Source: Allobosea sp. BK604
GTDB lineage: Bacteria > Pseudomonadota > Alphaproteobacteria > Rhizobiales > Beijerinckiaceae
Assembly: GCF_004341515.1 (NCBI RefSeq)
Contig: NZ_SLZF01000011.1
Coordinates: forward strand, 1 to 64,000
Length of the DNA: 64,000 nucleotides
Direction of reading: 5' to 3'
Below are positions 34,350-43,094 of the stretch, piece by piece. A program made the position numbers and the translations under genes. The stretch's first letter is position 1. The number at the start of each line of letters is the position of its first letter. Under the pieces are notes generated by a model, which was not told where the DNA came from, searched no databases, and saw nothing but the letters and a program-made list of their open reading frames with translations.

Positions 34350-34421
34350 ATTGCGCCTTCACGCGCTCAGGTGGGCTGCTGCTGCAGATGATGATGTCGA
34401 GATGCTGTCGGATGCCGAGTG

Positions 34422-34982
34422 TCAGGGCTTGTCGGCCGGCCGGCGAGGGGGGCGTGCCGGTGTGATGTCGGGCGCGGCCGCCCTAGGCCTGACTCCCTGG
34501 ACCGGTCCCGGTGGCAGCGCTTCGGTCAGATCCTGGTTCAACGGCTTCGGATCGAGGCTCGGCTTGCTCAGAAATCGATTCATCGCGGCGACGTAAGTCT
34601 CCGGCAGCGCCCAATCTTTGGCGCTGGCGATGACGGTCTCCATATAGCCAGGCCGCGCCTTGCCGATCGAGCCGCTGCGGCCGACATAGACCAGCGCCCG
34701 CTTGGCGCCGCCTTGGACGATGACCGGCTGGTTGATCTTGACATAGAGCCCGCTGGCGATGTCCTCGAACTTGTCCAGCGTTCGGATGTCGCCGAGCGAG
34801 CAATCCCAGAGCACGCCGTGGACGGTCTCGCGCGGATCGCGGATCACCGAAGCATAGCCGTCGCTCGTGACGATGAAGCGATGTCGCGGCAGCCGGGCAA
34901 GGCCGAGTGCGCGCGAGTTCGGGCAGCGCTGCGCCATGCCGGTTATGTCCATGTTGAGCCCGTAGGCGAAGTAGAGGGGCAT
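34422..34982 (-). CDS. Gamma-glutamylcyclotransferase-like protein
   Basis: This 186-residue protein has the GGCT fold pattern: the N-terminal substrate loop MPLYFAYGLNMD, where most relatives have YGSN, and the presumed catalytic Glu in LDKFEDIASGLYVK. RALVYVG and PGYMETVIASAKDWALP follow. A Pro-rich tail of about 35 residues is extra. Related enzymes release 5-oxoproline from gamma-glutamyl compounds. The Ser-to-Leu change in the loop may alter the substrate. I keep the assignment at family level. Confidence 0.82.
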   Translation of the reverse strand: MPLYFAYGLNMDITGMAQRCPNSRALGLARLPRHRFIVTSDGYASVIRDPRETVHGVLWDCSLGDIRTLDKFEDIASGLYVKINQPVIVQGGAKRALVYVGRSGSIGKARPGYMETVIASAKDWALPETYVAAMNRFLSKPSLDPKPLNQDLTEALPPGPVQGVRPRAAAPDITPARPPRRPADKP

Positions 34983-35017
34983 GGCTGCGCTACACTATGC
35001 TCGGAAACACCACCGTC

Positions 35018-35103
35018 ATGCTCGATTTCGTGCCGAGCATCCACGTCTTGAACACTACCCCGCACCCAGGGAAGACATGGATGGTCGGGACAAGCCCGCC
35101 CAT
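35018..35103 (-). repeat. Two dispersed palindromes upstream of the cyclotransferase-like gene
   Basis: ATGCTCG/CGAGCAT (35018-35024 with 35034-35040) and the near-perfect ATGGTCGGG/CCCGCCCAT (35081-35089 with 35095-35103) lie in the 138-base gap between two minus-strand genes. They belong to the same classes as 58001-58023 and 12531-12553. Confidence 0.65.
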
Positions 35104-35120
35104 GACGGAAAGGGCAAGGG

Positions 35121-36293
35121 TCACTTCGTCTTGTTGAACAGTTCTCGCCCGATCAGCATGCGCCGGATCTCGCTGGTGCCGGCGCCGATCTCGTAGAGCT
35201 TGGCGTCGCGCAGCAGGCGGCCGGTCGGGTAGTCGTTGATATAGCCGTTGCCGCCCAGGAGCTGGATGGCGTCGAGCGCCATCTGCGTCGCCTTCTCGGC
35301 CGCGATCAGGATAGCGCCGGCGGCGTCCTCGCGGGTGGTCTCGCCGCGGTCGCAGGCTTTGGCGACGGCATAGACATAGGCCCTGCACGAGTTCATCGCG
35401 ACATACATGTCGGCGACCTTGCCCTGGACGAGCTGGAACTCGCCGATCGACTGGCCGAACTGCTTGCGCTCGTGGATATAGGGCAGCACCACATCCATCG
35501 CCGCCTGCATGATGCCGAGCGGCCCGGCGGAGAGCACGACGCGCTCATAGTCCAGCCCCGACATCAGCACGTTGACGCCGCGGCCGACCTCGCCGAGCAC
35601 GTTCTCCTCCGGCACCTCACAGCCGTCGAAGACGAGCTCGCAGGTATCCGAGCCGCGCATGCCGAGCTTGTCGAGCTTCTGCGCCGTCGAAAAGCCCTTC
35701 ATGCCCTTCTCGATCAGGAACGCGGTGATGCCCCGCGAGCCGGCGCTCGGATCGGTCTTGGCGTAGACGACCAGCGTCTCGGCGACCGGGCCGTTGGTGA
35801 TCCACATCTTGTTGCCGGTGATGACATAGCGGTCGCCCTTCTTCTCGGCCCGCGTCTTCATCGAGACGACATCGGAGCCGGCCCCCGGCTCGGACATGGC
35901 GAGCGAGCCGACATGCTCGCCCGAGATCAGCTTGGGCAGGTATTTTGCCTTCTGCGCGGCATTGCCGTTGCGGGCGATCTGGTTGACGCAGAGATTGGAA
36001 TGGGCGCCATAGCTGAGCCCGACCGAGGCCGAGGCGCGCGAGACCTCCTCGATCGCGACGACATGCTCGAGATAGCCGAGGCCGGCGCCGCCATCCTCCT
36101 CCTTCACGGTGATGCCGTGCAGACCGAGCGCGCCCATTTGCGGCCAGAGGTCGATCGGGAACTGGTTGCTGCGGTCGATCTCCTCGGCGCGCGGGGCGAT
36201 CTTCTCCTGCGAGAAGGAGTGGACCGTGTCGCGGATCGCGTCGGCGGTCTCGCCGAGGTCGAAATTGAACGGGCGCGGGGCATTGGCGAGCAT
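35121..36293 (-). CDS. ivd: Isovaleryl-CoA dehydrogenase
   Basis: IVD oxidises isovaleryl-CoA to 3-methylcrotonyl-CoA in leucine breakdown, using FAD and passing electrons to ETF. The 390-residue length is standard. Acyl-CoA dehydrogenase signatures are SLAMSEPGAGSDVVSMKT and QLLGGNGYINDYPTGRLLRDA. The catalytic Glu is in the IVD-type position, GLDYERVVLSAGPLG, and the site used by other acyl-CoA dehydrogenases reads EIGAGTSEIRR with Gly. That pair of features separates IVD from short-chain enzymes. The carboxylase for the next step is encoded 10-20 kb away (mccB, mccA). Confidence 0.94.
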   Translation of the reverse strand: MLANAPRPFNFDLGETADAIRDTVHSFSQEKIAPRAEEIDRSNQFPIDLWPQMGALGLHGITVKEEDGGAGLGYLEHVVAIEEVSRASASVGLSYGAHSNLCVNQIARNGNAAQKAKYLPKLISGEHVGSLAMSEPGAGSDVVSMKTRAEKKGDRYVITGNKMWITNGPVAETLVVYAKTDPSAGSRGITAFLIEKGMKGFSTAQKLDKLGMRGSDTCELVFDGCEVPEENVLGEVGRGVNVLMSGLDYERVVLSAGPLGIMQAAMDVVLPYIHERKQFGQSIGEFQLVQGKVADMYVAMNSCRAYVYAVAKACDRGETTREDAAGAILIAAEKATQMALDAIQLLGGNGYINDYPTGRLLRDAKLYEIGAGTSEIRRMLIGRELFNKTK

Positions 36294-36663
36294 GATGGCC
36301 TCCCGGATGTCGTTTGAGCGCGTGGGCGCAGCCTTGCCAGCGTTATAGCGCGGTTTGCGGCGCTGTCAGGCTCACCGAAGGTCGGCCCCGGATGGGAGAG
36401 GGCGCACGGCTCTTGCTTTCCCCCTGCGGGAGCTTGCTTCTCCCCTTGCGGGAGAAGGTGGCGCGCAGCCCCGGGTGAGGGGCGCACCGATCTTTCCGAT
36501 GTCGGGTCCACTGCCTGCGAATATAGGATGCGTCGCGCGACCCTCATCCGTCTCGGCTTCGCCGAGCCACCTTCTCCCGCAGGGGGAGAAGGTAAGCTCC
36601 CGCAGGGGAGAGGAAAGCTGCGGCGATGTGGCGGCTTCCATATCCTACCCTGGAGGATAGGAT
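36294..36663. other. 370-base intergenic region with CTTCTCCC-type repeats
   Basis: Two hairpins of the CTTCTCCC/GGGAGAAG class (36437-36457 and 36569-36593) are separated by about 110 bases that include further pieces of the same dispersed unit (CCCCGGGTGAGGGG and CCCTCATCC). The right end holds the dmeR operator. The ivd promoter should lie near its left end. There is no gene. Confidence 0.75.
36437..36593. repeat. Pair of CTTCTCCC-type hairpins, probably one dispersed unit
   Basis: CTTCTCCC (36437-36444) pairs with GGGAGAAG (36450-36457), and ACCTTCTCCC (36569-36578) pairs with GGGAGAAGGT (36584-36593). The two hairpins are in inverted arrangement about 110 bases apart, which suggests the two ends of a small non-coding mobile unit. 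Confidence 0.6.
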
Positions 36664-36667
36664 ATGG
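36638..36667 (+). promoter_or_regulatory. Probable DmeR operator overlapping the dmeR start
   Basis: A perfect dyad with 10-base arms, CCATATCCTA (36638-36647) and TAGGATATGG (36658-36667), has the spacer CCCTGGAGGA. The right arm contains the ATG at 36664 and the spacer contains the Shine-Dalgarno GGAGG. CsoR/RcnR-family repressors bind such dyads, with A/T arms around a G/C-rich centre, at their own promoters. Confidence 0.7.
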
Positions 36668-36936
36668 TCATGAGTCACCACCTCGATCCCGATATCCTGA
36701 AACGCCTGCGCCGAGCGCAGGGGCATCTCGACACCGTCGTGAAGATGGTCGGGGCGGGGCGGGACGTGCCCGATGTGGTGCAGCAGCTCCAGGCGGTCGA
36801 GAAGGCCCTTGAGAAGGTCAAGATGCTGCTGATCTTCGACCATATCGACCATCACCTGTTTGAGACCTCGGGGCCGCAGACGCCCGAGGCGCGCAAGTCG
36901 ATCGAGGGGCTGAAGGCCCTGACCAAGTATCTCTAG
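36664..36936 (+). CDS. dmeR: CsoR/RcnR-family metal-sensing repressor
   Basis: This 90-residue all-helical DUF156 repressor is expected to release DNA on binding Ni or Co and to control the efflux gene that follows. Family features are RLRRAQGHLDTVVKMV with the key His, VVQQLQAVEKALEKVK and LIFDHIDHHLFE. The N-terminal His pair (SHHLD) fits RcnR-type metal ligands; the CsoR Cys is absent. The start at 36664 is 7 bases after GGAGG; 36670 is possible. Known dmeRF operons in Rhizobium have this gene order. Confidence 0.87.
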   Translation: MVMSHHLDPDILKRLRRAQGHLDTVVKMVGAGRDVPDVVQQLQAVEKALEKVKMLLIFDHIDHHLFETSGPQTPEARKSIEGLKALTKYL

Positions 36937-36966
36937 GACCAGGTATCTCAGGGAGCGGAGACCAGC

Positions 36967-37977
36967 ATGACCGATACGGCCCATCTCTCGCCCCGGCACG
37001 AGCATGTCTTCCTCGGCGCCGGCCATGAGGAGAACGAGCGCCGGACCTGGCTCGTCATCGCGCTGACCGCGGCGATGATGGTCGGCGAGATCGTGGCCGG
37101 CACGCTCTTCGGCTCGATGGCGCTGGTCGCCGACGGCTGGCACATGTCGACCCATGCGGCGGCGCTGGCGATCGCGGCCTTCGCTTATCGCTTCGCCAGG
37201 CAGCACGCGCGCGACCCGCGCTTCACCTTCGGCACCGGCAAGCTCGGCGATCTCGCGGCCTTTGCGAGCGCGCTGGTGCTGGCGCTGGTCGCGCTGTTCA
37301 TCGGCGTCGAGTCGGTGTTCAGGCTGTTCCAGCCGGTGCCGATCGTCTTCGGCCAGGCGATCGCGGTCGCGGTGCTCGGTCTCGTCGTCAATCTGGTCAG
37401 CGCCTGGCTGCTCGGCGGTGGGCACGCGCACGGGCCTGGCCATGATCATGGCCACGATTACAATGGCCACCATCACCATGGTGACCACCATGGACATGGT
37501 CATCATCACGGCCATGACCACGCCCATGCCTCTTCCGGGCTGAATCGCGACCACAATCTGCGTGCCGCCTATCTGCATGTGCTGGCCGATGCCTTCACCT
37601 CGGTGCTGGCGATCGCCGCGCTGCTCGGCGGCAGCCTCGTCGGCTGGGTCTGGCTCGATCCGGTGATGGGTATCGTCGGCGCGCTGGTGATCGCGCATTG
37701 GTCGCTCGGGCTGCTGCGCGCCTCGGGCGCGGTGCTGCTCGATACAGTCCCCGATCGGAATCTCGCGGCGAAGATCGGCGAACGTGTCACCGCCGATGGC
37801 GCCGAGGTCGCGGACCTGCATCTCTGGCAGGTCGGCCCCGGCCATTGCTGCGCCATCGTCTCGGTGGTCGCGGCCGAGCCGAAGCCGCCCGCCGCCTACA
37901 AGGCGCTGCTCGCCGGGTTGCCCGGCCTGTCGCATGTCACCGTCGAGGTGAACCCCGCCGCCGCGGCTGCGGCCTGA
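36967..37977 (+). CDS. dmeF: Cation diffusion facilitator, Ni/Co efflux (DmeF-type)
   Basis: This 336-residue CDF antiporter exports divalent metal from the cytoplasm. TM2 has the metal-site motif LVADGWHMSTHAAALA (HxxxD-type ligands), and TM5 has YLHVLADAFTSVLA. Between TM4 and TM5 is an extreme His-rich loop with 18 His in about 38 residues (153-190), rich in HGHDH units. A C-terminal cytoplasmic domain starts around residue 262. It follows dmeR by 30 bases and is surely in the same operon. DmeF assignment rests on the dmeR neighbour and the TM2 motif. Confidence 0.9.
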   Translation: MTDTAHLSPRHEHVFLGAGHEENERRTWLVIALTAAMMVGEIVAGTLFGSMALVADGWHMSTHAAALAIAAFAYRFARQHARDPRFTFGTGKLGDLAAFASALVLALVALFIGVESVFRLFQPVPIVFGQAIAVAVLGLVVNLVSAWLLGGGHAHGPGHDHGHDYNGHHHHGDHHGHGHHHGHDHAHASSGLNRDHNLRAAYLHVLADAFTSVLAIAALLGGSLVGWVWLDPVMGIVGALVIAHWSLGLLRASGAVLLDTVPDRNLAAKIGERVTADGAEVADLHLWQVGPGHCCAIVSVVAAEPKPPAAYKALLAGLPGLSHVTVEVNPAAAAAA

Positions 37978-37985
37978 GCCGCGGA

Positions 37986-38999
37986 TCAGCGGCCGATGAT
38001 GCCGCGGTTGCGCAGAAGGTACAGCGTCAGCATCGAGGCGGCGAGACAGGTCAGGGTGACGATCGCGGCGCCGGCATCCTCTTCGACCCAGGGGAGGCCT
38101 TTCACGTTGATGCCGAACAGGCCGGTGATGAACGTCGCGGGCAGGAAGAGCGCAGTCAGGATCGAGAGCACATAGAGCTGCCGGTTGGTTTGATTGGCGG
38201 AGCTCGCCGCGATCTCGTCCTGGAGCAGTCGCGCGCGATCCTGGATCGCCTGCACGTCCTGGTAGAGCGTGTCGACGCGCAGCAACAGGCGGGTGGCGCA
38301 CGTTCGGACGTCTTCGGGCGCTGAGCGTCCGGATGGTGTCTCGGCGAAGCGGCGGAACAGCAGATGGAGCCCGCTGAGCTGGCGGCGCAGCTGCACGGCC
38401 GTGCGGCGGACGGTGCCGACCCGCGACGGGCCGTCCCTCAGCCGGTCGAGCAGGATCTGGTCCTCGATGCTGTCGGTCTCATCCGCCAGGCGCACGACCG
38501 CGTCGGTGACGTCGTCGATGAGATATTCGATGATGTGCTCGAAGAGCTCGGCCGGCGAACCGATCCGCTCCCCGGCATTGACAGCATCGGCCGCCTTGCG
38601 GATCGACTGCAGCGCCTCGCGCCGGCCGGTCAGCAGGAAGTGTTCGCCCACCGCCCAGAACAGTGCGCCGACATTGTCGGTGCGGTCGACGATATCGCGG
38701 GTGATGTCGTGGGCGATGCCCCAGGCCTGGCTCGAGGAATGGTCGAGCCGCTGGTGGGTCTCGCGGGAGAGGAGAAGCTCCCGGGCCGCGGGGCGCAGTT
38801 CGCTCTGCTCGTTGATCCAGGCCTGGGCCCTGGTGTGGACGAGGTCGAGATGCAGCCAGGTGAAGCCGATCTCGGGCGAAAGGCCTGGCAGTTGCTCGCG
38901 CGGGACTTGCGTGGCGACGCCATCGGCATCGAAATGATAGGCCCAGACGATGCCTGTCTGCGATTGCAGATCGTTCATTCGGAACGGCTGCCTGTCCAT
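37986..38999 (-). CDS. CorA/ZntB-family metal channel
   Basis: This 337-residue protein has a large cytoplasmic helical funnel and two C-terminal membrane segments. The first ends in the CorA signature, here TGLFGINVKGLPW (GIN rather than GMN), which is typical of ZntB zinc transporters. The position next to dmeF is convergent, with only 8 bases between the stops. I chose the ATG at 38999; MNDLQSQTG further in is possible. Zinc or another divalent metal is likely. Confidence 0.87.
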   Translation of the reverse strand: MDRQPFRMNDLQSQTGIVWAYHFDADGVATQVPREQLPGLSPEIGFTWLHLDLVHTRAQAWINEQSELRPAARELLLSRETHQRLDHSSSQAWGIAHDITRDIVDRTDNVGALFWAVGEHFLLTGRREALQSIRKAADAVNAGERIGSPAELFEHIIEYLIDDVTDAVVRLADETDSIEDQILLDRLRDGPSRVGTVRRTAVQLRRQLSGLHLLFRRFAETPSGRSAPEDVRTCATRLLLRVDTLYQDVQAIQDRARLLQDEIAASSANQTNRQLYVLSILTALFLPATFITGLFGINVKGLPWVEEDAGAAIVTLTCLAASMLTLYLLRNRGIIGR

Positions 39000-39079
39000 G
39001 AGTTCTGGCCTTGTCGGACTGTGGACCGACCGGCAAGGGGTAAGCCCCGCGCCGGTGCGGCGCGGGGCGGATTAGCCGT

Positions 39080-40708
39080 TCAGAACACGGCGCGCAACAC
39101 CACGAAGAGCGTGCCGGAGATCAGGATGGCGCAGGGCAGGGTGAGAACCCAGGCCATCAGCAGGTTGCGGACCGTCGACATCTGGAGCCCGGACTTGTTG
39201 GCCGCCATGGTGCCGGCGACGCCCGAGGACAGGATATGTGTCGTCGAGACCGGCAGGCCGTAATTATCGGCCGCGAAGATGGTCGCGGCGGCGACCAGCT
39301 CAGCCGAGGCGCCTTGGGCATAGGTCAGGTGCGTCTTGCCGATCTTCTCGCCGACGGTGACGACGATGCGCTTCCAGCCGACCATGGTGCCGAGACCGAG
39401 CGCCAGGGCGACGACGACCTTGACCCAGAACGGGATGAACTTGGTGGCGTTGTCGAGTGAGCTCTTGAAGGACTGCATCACCTTGAGATCGTCGGGCGTG
39501 AAGATCTTCTCTTCCTTCTTGTCGGCCACGAAGATGAAGCGCAGCGCCTCGGAGGCGAGGTACATGTCGTTGCGGGCGTTGCCGACCGCAGCGGCCGGGA
39601 ACTTCGCGGGCGAGCCATAGGTCTCGATCGTCTTGACGATCTCGCGGGTCAGGGCTGCCAGCGCCGGGAAGGTCGATTCATTGATCTGGCGCTCGGCGAC
39701 ATAGCGCGTGACGATCGGGCGCGGATCGCCGAGGATCTGGTGGCCGCCGGCCTTGGCGTCGATCACGGCGCTGGCCGCGATCGCGGTCTGGCGGAAATTG
39801 TTCAGGTCCGCCGGCGAGATCGCGCGGTTGAGCGCATAGGCGGTGGGCGCGCAGCCGATCAGGATCAGCATGATCAGGCCCATGCCCTTCTGGCCGTCAT
39901 TCGAGCCATGCGCGAAGGAGACGCCGGTGCAGGTGGCGACGAGCAGGCCGCGAATCCAGAGCGGGGGCGGCTTGTTGCCCTTCGGCTCGGAGTAGAGCTC
40001 GGGGTTCTTGATCAGGACCTTGATGGTCAGGAAGAGCAGGGCCGCGGCGATGAAGCCGACGAGCGGCGAGAGCAGCAGCGAATAGCCGATCTCGACCGCC
40101 TTCGACCAATCGACGCCGGAGGTGCCGTTATTCGCGCCGAAGAGCTGGTTGGCGAGGCCGACGCCGATGATCGAGCCGATCAGCGTGTGCGAGGACGAGG
40201 CTGGCAGGCCGAGCGCCCAGGTGCCGAGATTCCACAGGATCGCGGCGATGAGCAGCGCGAAGACCATGGCGAAGCCGGCGCCGGAGCCGACATTCAGGAT
40301 GAGCTCGACCGGCAGCAGCGAGATGATGCCGAAGGCGACGGCGCCGGTGGAGACCATGACGCCGAGGAAGTTGAAGAAGCCCGACCAGACGACCGCGAAG
40401 TTGGCCGGCATCGCGTTGGTGTAGATCACCGTGGCGACGGCGTTGGCGGTGTCGTGGAAGCCGTTGACGAACTCGAAGCCGAGCGCGGTCAGGAGCGCGA
40501 TGCCGAGCAGGATGAAGGGCAGCCAGGTCGTCGTCGGCATGCCGGCGGAGCTGATGTCCTGGTAGAGGCTGAAGACCATGTAGCCGAGGCCAATGGTGAG
40601 GACGGCCGCGAAGGCGACCATCGCAAGCAGGCTTTTCGGCGATTCAAGCTGCGGTTTTCCTGCGCCCGGCTCATGGCCCTGGCTGCTGTCAAGCGTCATA
40701 CTGGTCAT
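39080..40708 (-). CDS. pit: Low-affinity inorganic phosphate transporter (Pit family)
   Basis: This 542-residue inner-membrane permease couples metal-phosphate uptake to protons. The two inverted PHO4 signatures are seen: GFEFVNGFHDTANAVATVIY near residue 57, and later SFAHGSNDGQKGMGL. About ten membrane segments are visible. A large cytoplasmic loop (residues about 310-430) contains KKEEKIFTPDDLKVMQSFKS. No PhoU-like gene or obvious Pho box lies beside it. An alternative start is the next ATG, three codons in. Confidence 0.92.
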   Translation of the reverse strand: MTSMTLDSSQGHEPGAGKPQLESPKSLLAMVAFAAVLTIGLGYMVFSLYQDISSAGMPTTTWLPFILLGIALLTALGFEFVNGFHDTANAVATVIYTNAMPANFAVVWSGFFNFLGVMVSTGAVAFGIISLLPVELILNVGSGAGFAMVFALLIAAILWNLGTWALGLPASSSHTLIGSIIGVGLANQLFGANNGTSGVDWSKAVEIGYSLLLSPLVGFIAAALLFLTIKVLIKNPELYSEPKGNKPPPLWIRGLLVATCTGVSFAHGSNDGQKGMGLIMLILIGCAPTAYALNRAISPADLNNFRQTAIAASAVIDAKAGGHQILGDPRPIVTRYVAERQINESTFPALAALTREIVKTIETYGSPAKFPAAAVGNARNDMYLASEALRFIFVADKKEEKIFTPDDLKVMQSFKSSLDNATKFIPFWVKVVVALALGLGTMVGWKRIVVTVGEKIGKTHLTYAQGASAELVAAATIFAADNYGLPVSTTHILSSGVAGTMAANKSGLQMSTVRNLLMAWVLTLPCAILISGTLFVVLRAVF

Positions 40709-40892
40709 GGAAACGGTCCCCGAACCCTCGTGGAGGTGCGGGGAAGCTGAGCCAGTTTGCCGACAATCTGATGACGATTTCGCAGTTGCGAGAAAGTCGT
40801 TTCAAAATGTCAAGCGATGATTGACGCAGAGATCTACGACTTTAGTCTTACTACCTGGAGCATTCGCGCCTGATTCGACTTCAAAGTATAGA

Positions 40893-41870
40893 CTAATCTG
40901 CCTCGCTGCTTGCAATCGAGCCGGTCACCCGTGGATCGCGCGCGCCGTGCCGGCCGGGCACGCGGCCCGGCGGCAGGAGCCGGATCGGAACATTGTCAGC
41001 TGCCTTGGCCGCGGGAGCCTGGCTTGGCCGCGCCGGCGGCTTGCGGGTCACGGCGACCTTCGGCTCGTCGCCATGCCATTTGCGCGCGCCGATATCGAAG
41101 CGGCCCTGGCGCCAGGCGGCGAATTCATGCTCGGAGCCGAAGAAGGCGTTGCGGTCGACATCGCCGGTGATGCCCGGCACGCGGCCGGTCGTGGTGAATT
41201 GCCAGAACTCCCATTGCTCGCGGTTATAGCGATGGCGCAGCGGCGCCGCGGTCGAGCGCAGCCAATAAGGATAATCGTTGAACTCGCCCTCGAGCACGTC
41301 CTCGTGGAAGGTGATGTCGGTATAGATGATCGGCTTCTTGCCGGTATGGGCCTGGAGCCCATGAAGCATCTCGCGGATCTTGGCGAGCGCCTTCTCGCGC
41401 GAGATCTTCTTGCCGCACTTCTCCGAATGGCCGTTCCATTCGACGTCGAGCACCGGGGGCAGGGCGTCCGGATCGCGCGGGATGTGGCGCTTGAACCAGC
41501 GCACCTGGTCCTTGGCCGGGCGGCACCACCAGACGAAATGATAGGCGCCGCGTGCGACGCCGGCCTTCTTCGCCTCGCTCCAGTTGCGGCGGAAGCTCGG
41601 ATCGAGATGGTCGCCGCCTTCTGTCGCCTTGATGAACGCGAAGCGCGTGCCGGCGTCCTTGACACTCTGCCAGTCGATCTCGCCCTGCCAGCGCGAGACG
41701 TCGATGCCCTGGATCGCCTTGCGGCGGGCGTCGCGCACGCCGTGATGCGGATCGGCATCGCCCTTCTTGGGGTAGAGCGCCAAGGCCGACCCCGCACAGG
41801 CGAGGGTGAGGCCAAGGATCGCGAGGATACGGGGCAGAATTGTCGTTGTTAAAGTCGTGCGCACCTGCAC
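40893..41870 (-). CDS. GH25 lysozyme-like protein, secreted
   Basis: GH25 enzymes cut the N-acetylmuramyl bond in peptidoglycan. The 325-residue protein has an N-terminal signal segment (about residues 12-32) and a GH25 domain with GIDVSRWQGEIDW at about residue 55 and the catalytic DxE in PVLDVEWNGH. Later family stretches are KKPIIYTDITFHED and WQFTTTGRVPGITGDVDRN. A 60-residue Pro/Arg-rich tail follows. It is a close paralogue of the next gene (42019-42969), in tandem on the same strand. Confidence 0.92.
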   Translation of the reverse strand: MQVRTTLTTTILPRILAILGLTLACAGSALALYPKKGDADPHHGVRDARRKAIQGIDVSRWQGEIDWQSVKDAGTRFAFIKATEGGDHLDPSFRRNWSEAKKAGVARGAYHFVWWCRPAKDQVRWFKRHIPRDPDALPPVLDVEWNGHSEKCGKKISREKALAKIREMLHGLQAHTGKKPIIYTDITFHEDVLEGEFNDYPYWLRSTAAPLRHRYNREQWEFWQFTTTGRVPGITGDVDRNAFFGSEHEFAAWRQGRFDIGARKWHGDEPKVAVTRKPPARPSQAPAAKAADNVPIRLLPPGRVPGRHGARDPRVTGSIASSEAD

Positions 41871-42018
41871 CGGCTCCTTCTGTCCGGGATCAGTGGTGCG
41901 GGGGCAGGGTTAAGGCGCGGTTAGCAATCGCTCGGATGCGAGGGATCGGCTTCAGCCTTGGTTAACCGGCGGGCCCGGTGGGTGCGCCGGCTCAGGATCG
42001 TGACGGGACGGAGCGCCT

Positions 42019-42969
42019 TTACTCGGCCTCGCCGGTTTCGGCGTAGGCTTGGCTGACATGCAGCGAAGACGCCATCGGCGTGAGCGCGCCGGGGATCGTC
42101 GCGACCATCGGTTCGTCCGGCGCCGGCGTGCGCTCGGGGCCCGGGCTCGGCTGCGGCGGCACCGAACGGCGCTTGTCCCAGCTCAGCGTGCCGATGTCGT
42201 ATTCGCCATTGACCCAGGCGGCGAAGTCGCGCTCGGAGCCGTAGAAGGCGTTGCGATCGACATCGCCCTTGATGCCCGGGACGCGGCCAGTGGTGGTGAA
42301 CTGCCAGAAGGCCCAGCGTCGGCTGCTGTAGCGGGCTTCGGGCTTCGCGGCGGTCGAGCGGATCCAGTAGGGATACTCGTTGAACTCGCCTTCCAGCACG
42401 TCCTTGTGAAAGGTGATGTCGGTATAGATGATCGGCTTCTTGCCGGTGAGCTGCTCGAGCTCGGTCAGCATCAGCTTGATCTTCTCGAGCGCAAGCGACC
42501 GGTCGATTTTCTGCGGGCAGGTCCGCGAATGGCCGTTCCATTCGACATCGAGCACCGGCGGCAGGGCGTCCGGGTCGTTCGGGATGTGCTGCTTGAACCA
42601 GACAGCCTGCTCATGGGCCGGCCGGCACCAGTAGACGAAATGGTAGGCGCCGCGCATCACGCCGTGGCGGCGGGCGGCTTCCCAGTTCCTCTGGAAGGCT
42701 GGGTCGACATGGTCGCCGCCCTCGGTCGCCTTCATGAAGGCGAAGCGGGTGCCTGCGGCCTTGACCGAGGCCCAGTCGATATCGCCCTGCCAGCGCGAGA
42801 TGTCGATGCCGTGGATGGGATAGTTATGCGCTGCCGCGACGCCCGGATGCGGGCGCGCGTCGCCCTTCTGCGGATAATTGTCGAGCGCGACGCAGCCGCC
42901 CAGAGCGGCAAACGCGGTCGCGGCCAGAAAAGGGATCAGTTTGGGGCGGAACATGCGGCGGGCGATCAT
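42019..42969 (-). CDS. GH25 lysozyme-like lipoprotein
   Basis: This 316-residue paralogue of the adjacent GH25 gene has HGIDISRWQGDIDWASVKAAG, the catalytic DxE in LDVEWNGHSR and the same WQFTTTGRVPGIKGDVDRN. Unlike its neighbour it has a lipobox, AFAALGGC (Cys about residue 26), so it should be lipid-anchored. The two share long identical stretches, which points to a gene duplication followed by a change of location signal. The two genes are 148 bases apart. Confidence 0.92.
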   Translation of the reverse strand: MIARRMFRPKLIPFLAATAFAALGGCVALDNYPQKGDARPHPGVAAAHNYPIHGIDISRWQGDIDWASVKAAGTRFAFMKATEGGDHVDPAFQRNWEAARRHGVMRGAYHFVYWCRPAHEQAVWFKQHIPNDPDALPPVLDVEWNGHSRTCPQKIDRSLALEKIKLMLTELEQLTGKKPIIYTDITFHKDVLEGEFNEYPYWIRSTAAKPEARYSSRRWAFWQFTTTGRVPGIKGDVDRNAFYGSERDFAAWVNGEYDIGTLSWDKRRSVPPQPSPGPERTPAPDEPMVATIPGALTPMASSLHVSQAYAETGEAE

Positions 42970-43094
42970 CTCGTGGACAATTACGGAGAAAAATTGACGG
43001 CCGGTTTACGTTACCAGGACTCCAGTTTCCTGTTTTGACGCAGTCTCGCCACGCGGGGCGCGGTCGGCATCGCCCGGAGGATGCTTCCGGACGC

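Noticed and set aside
36294..36636. A small gene in the 370-base gap before dmeR
   Set aside because: The open frames there consist of palindromic repeat DNA and have no ribosome-binding site.
40709..40892. Pho box in front of the Pit gene
   Set aside because: No two CTGTCAT-like direct repeats with the right 11-base step are visible.
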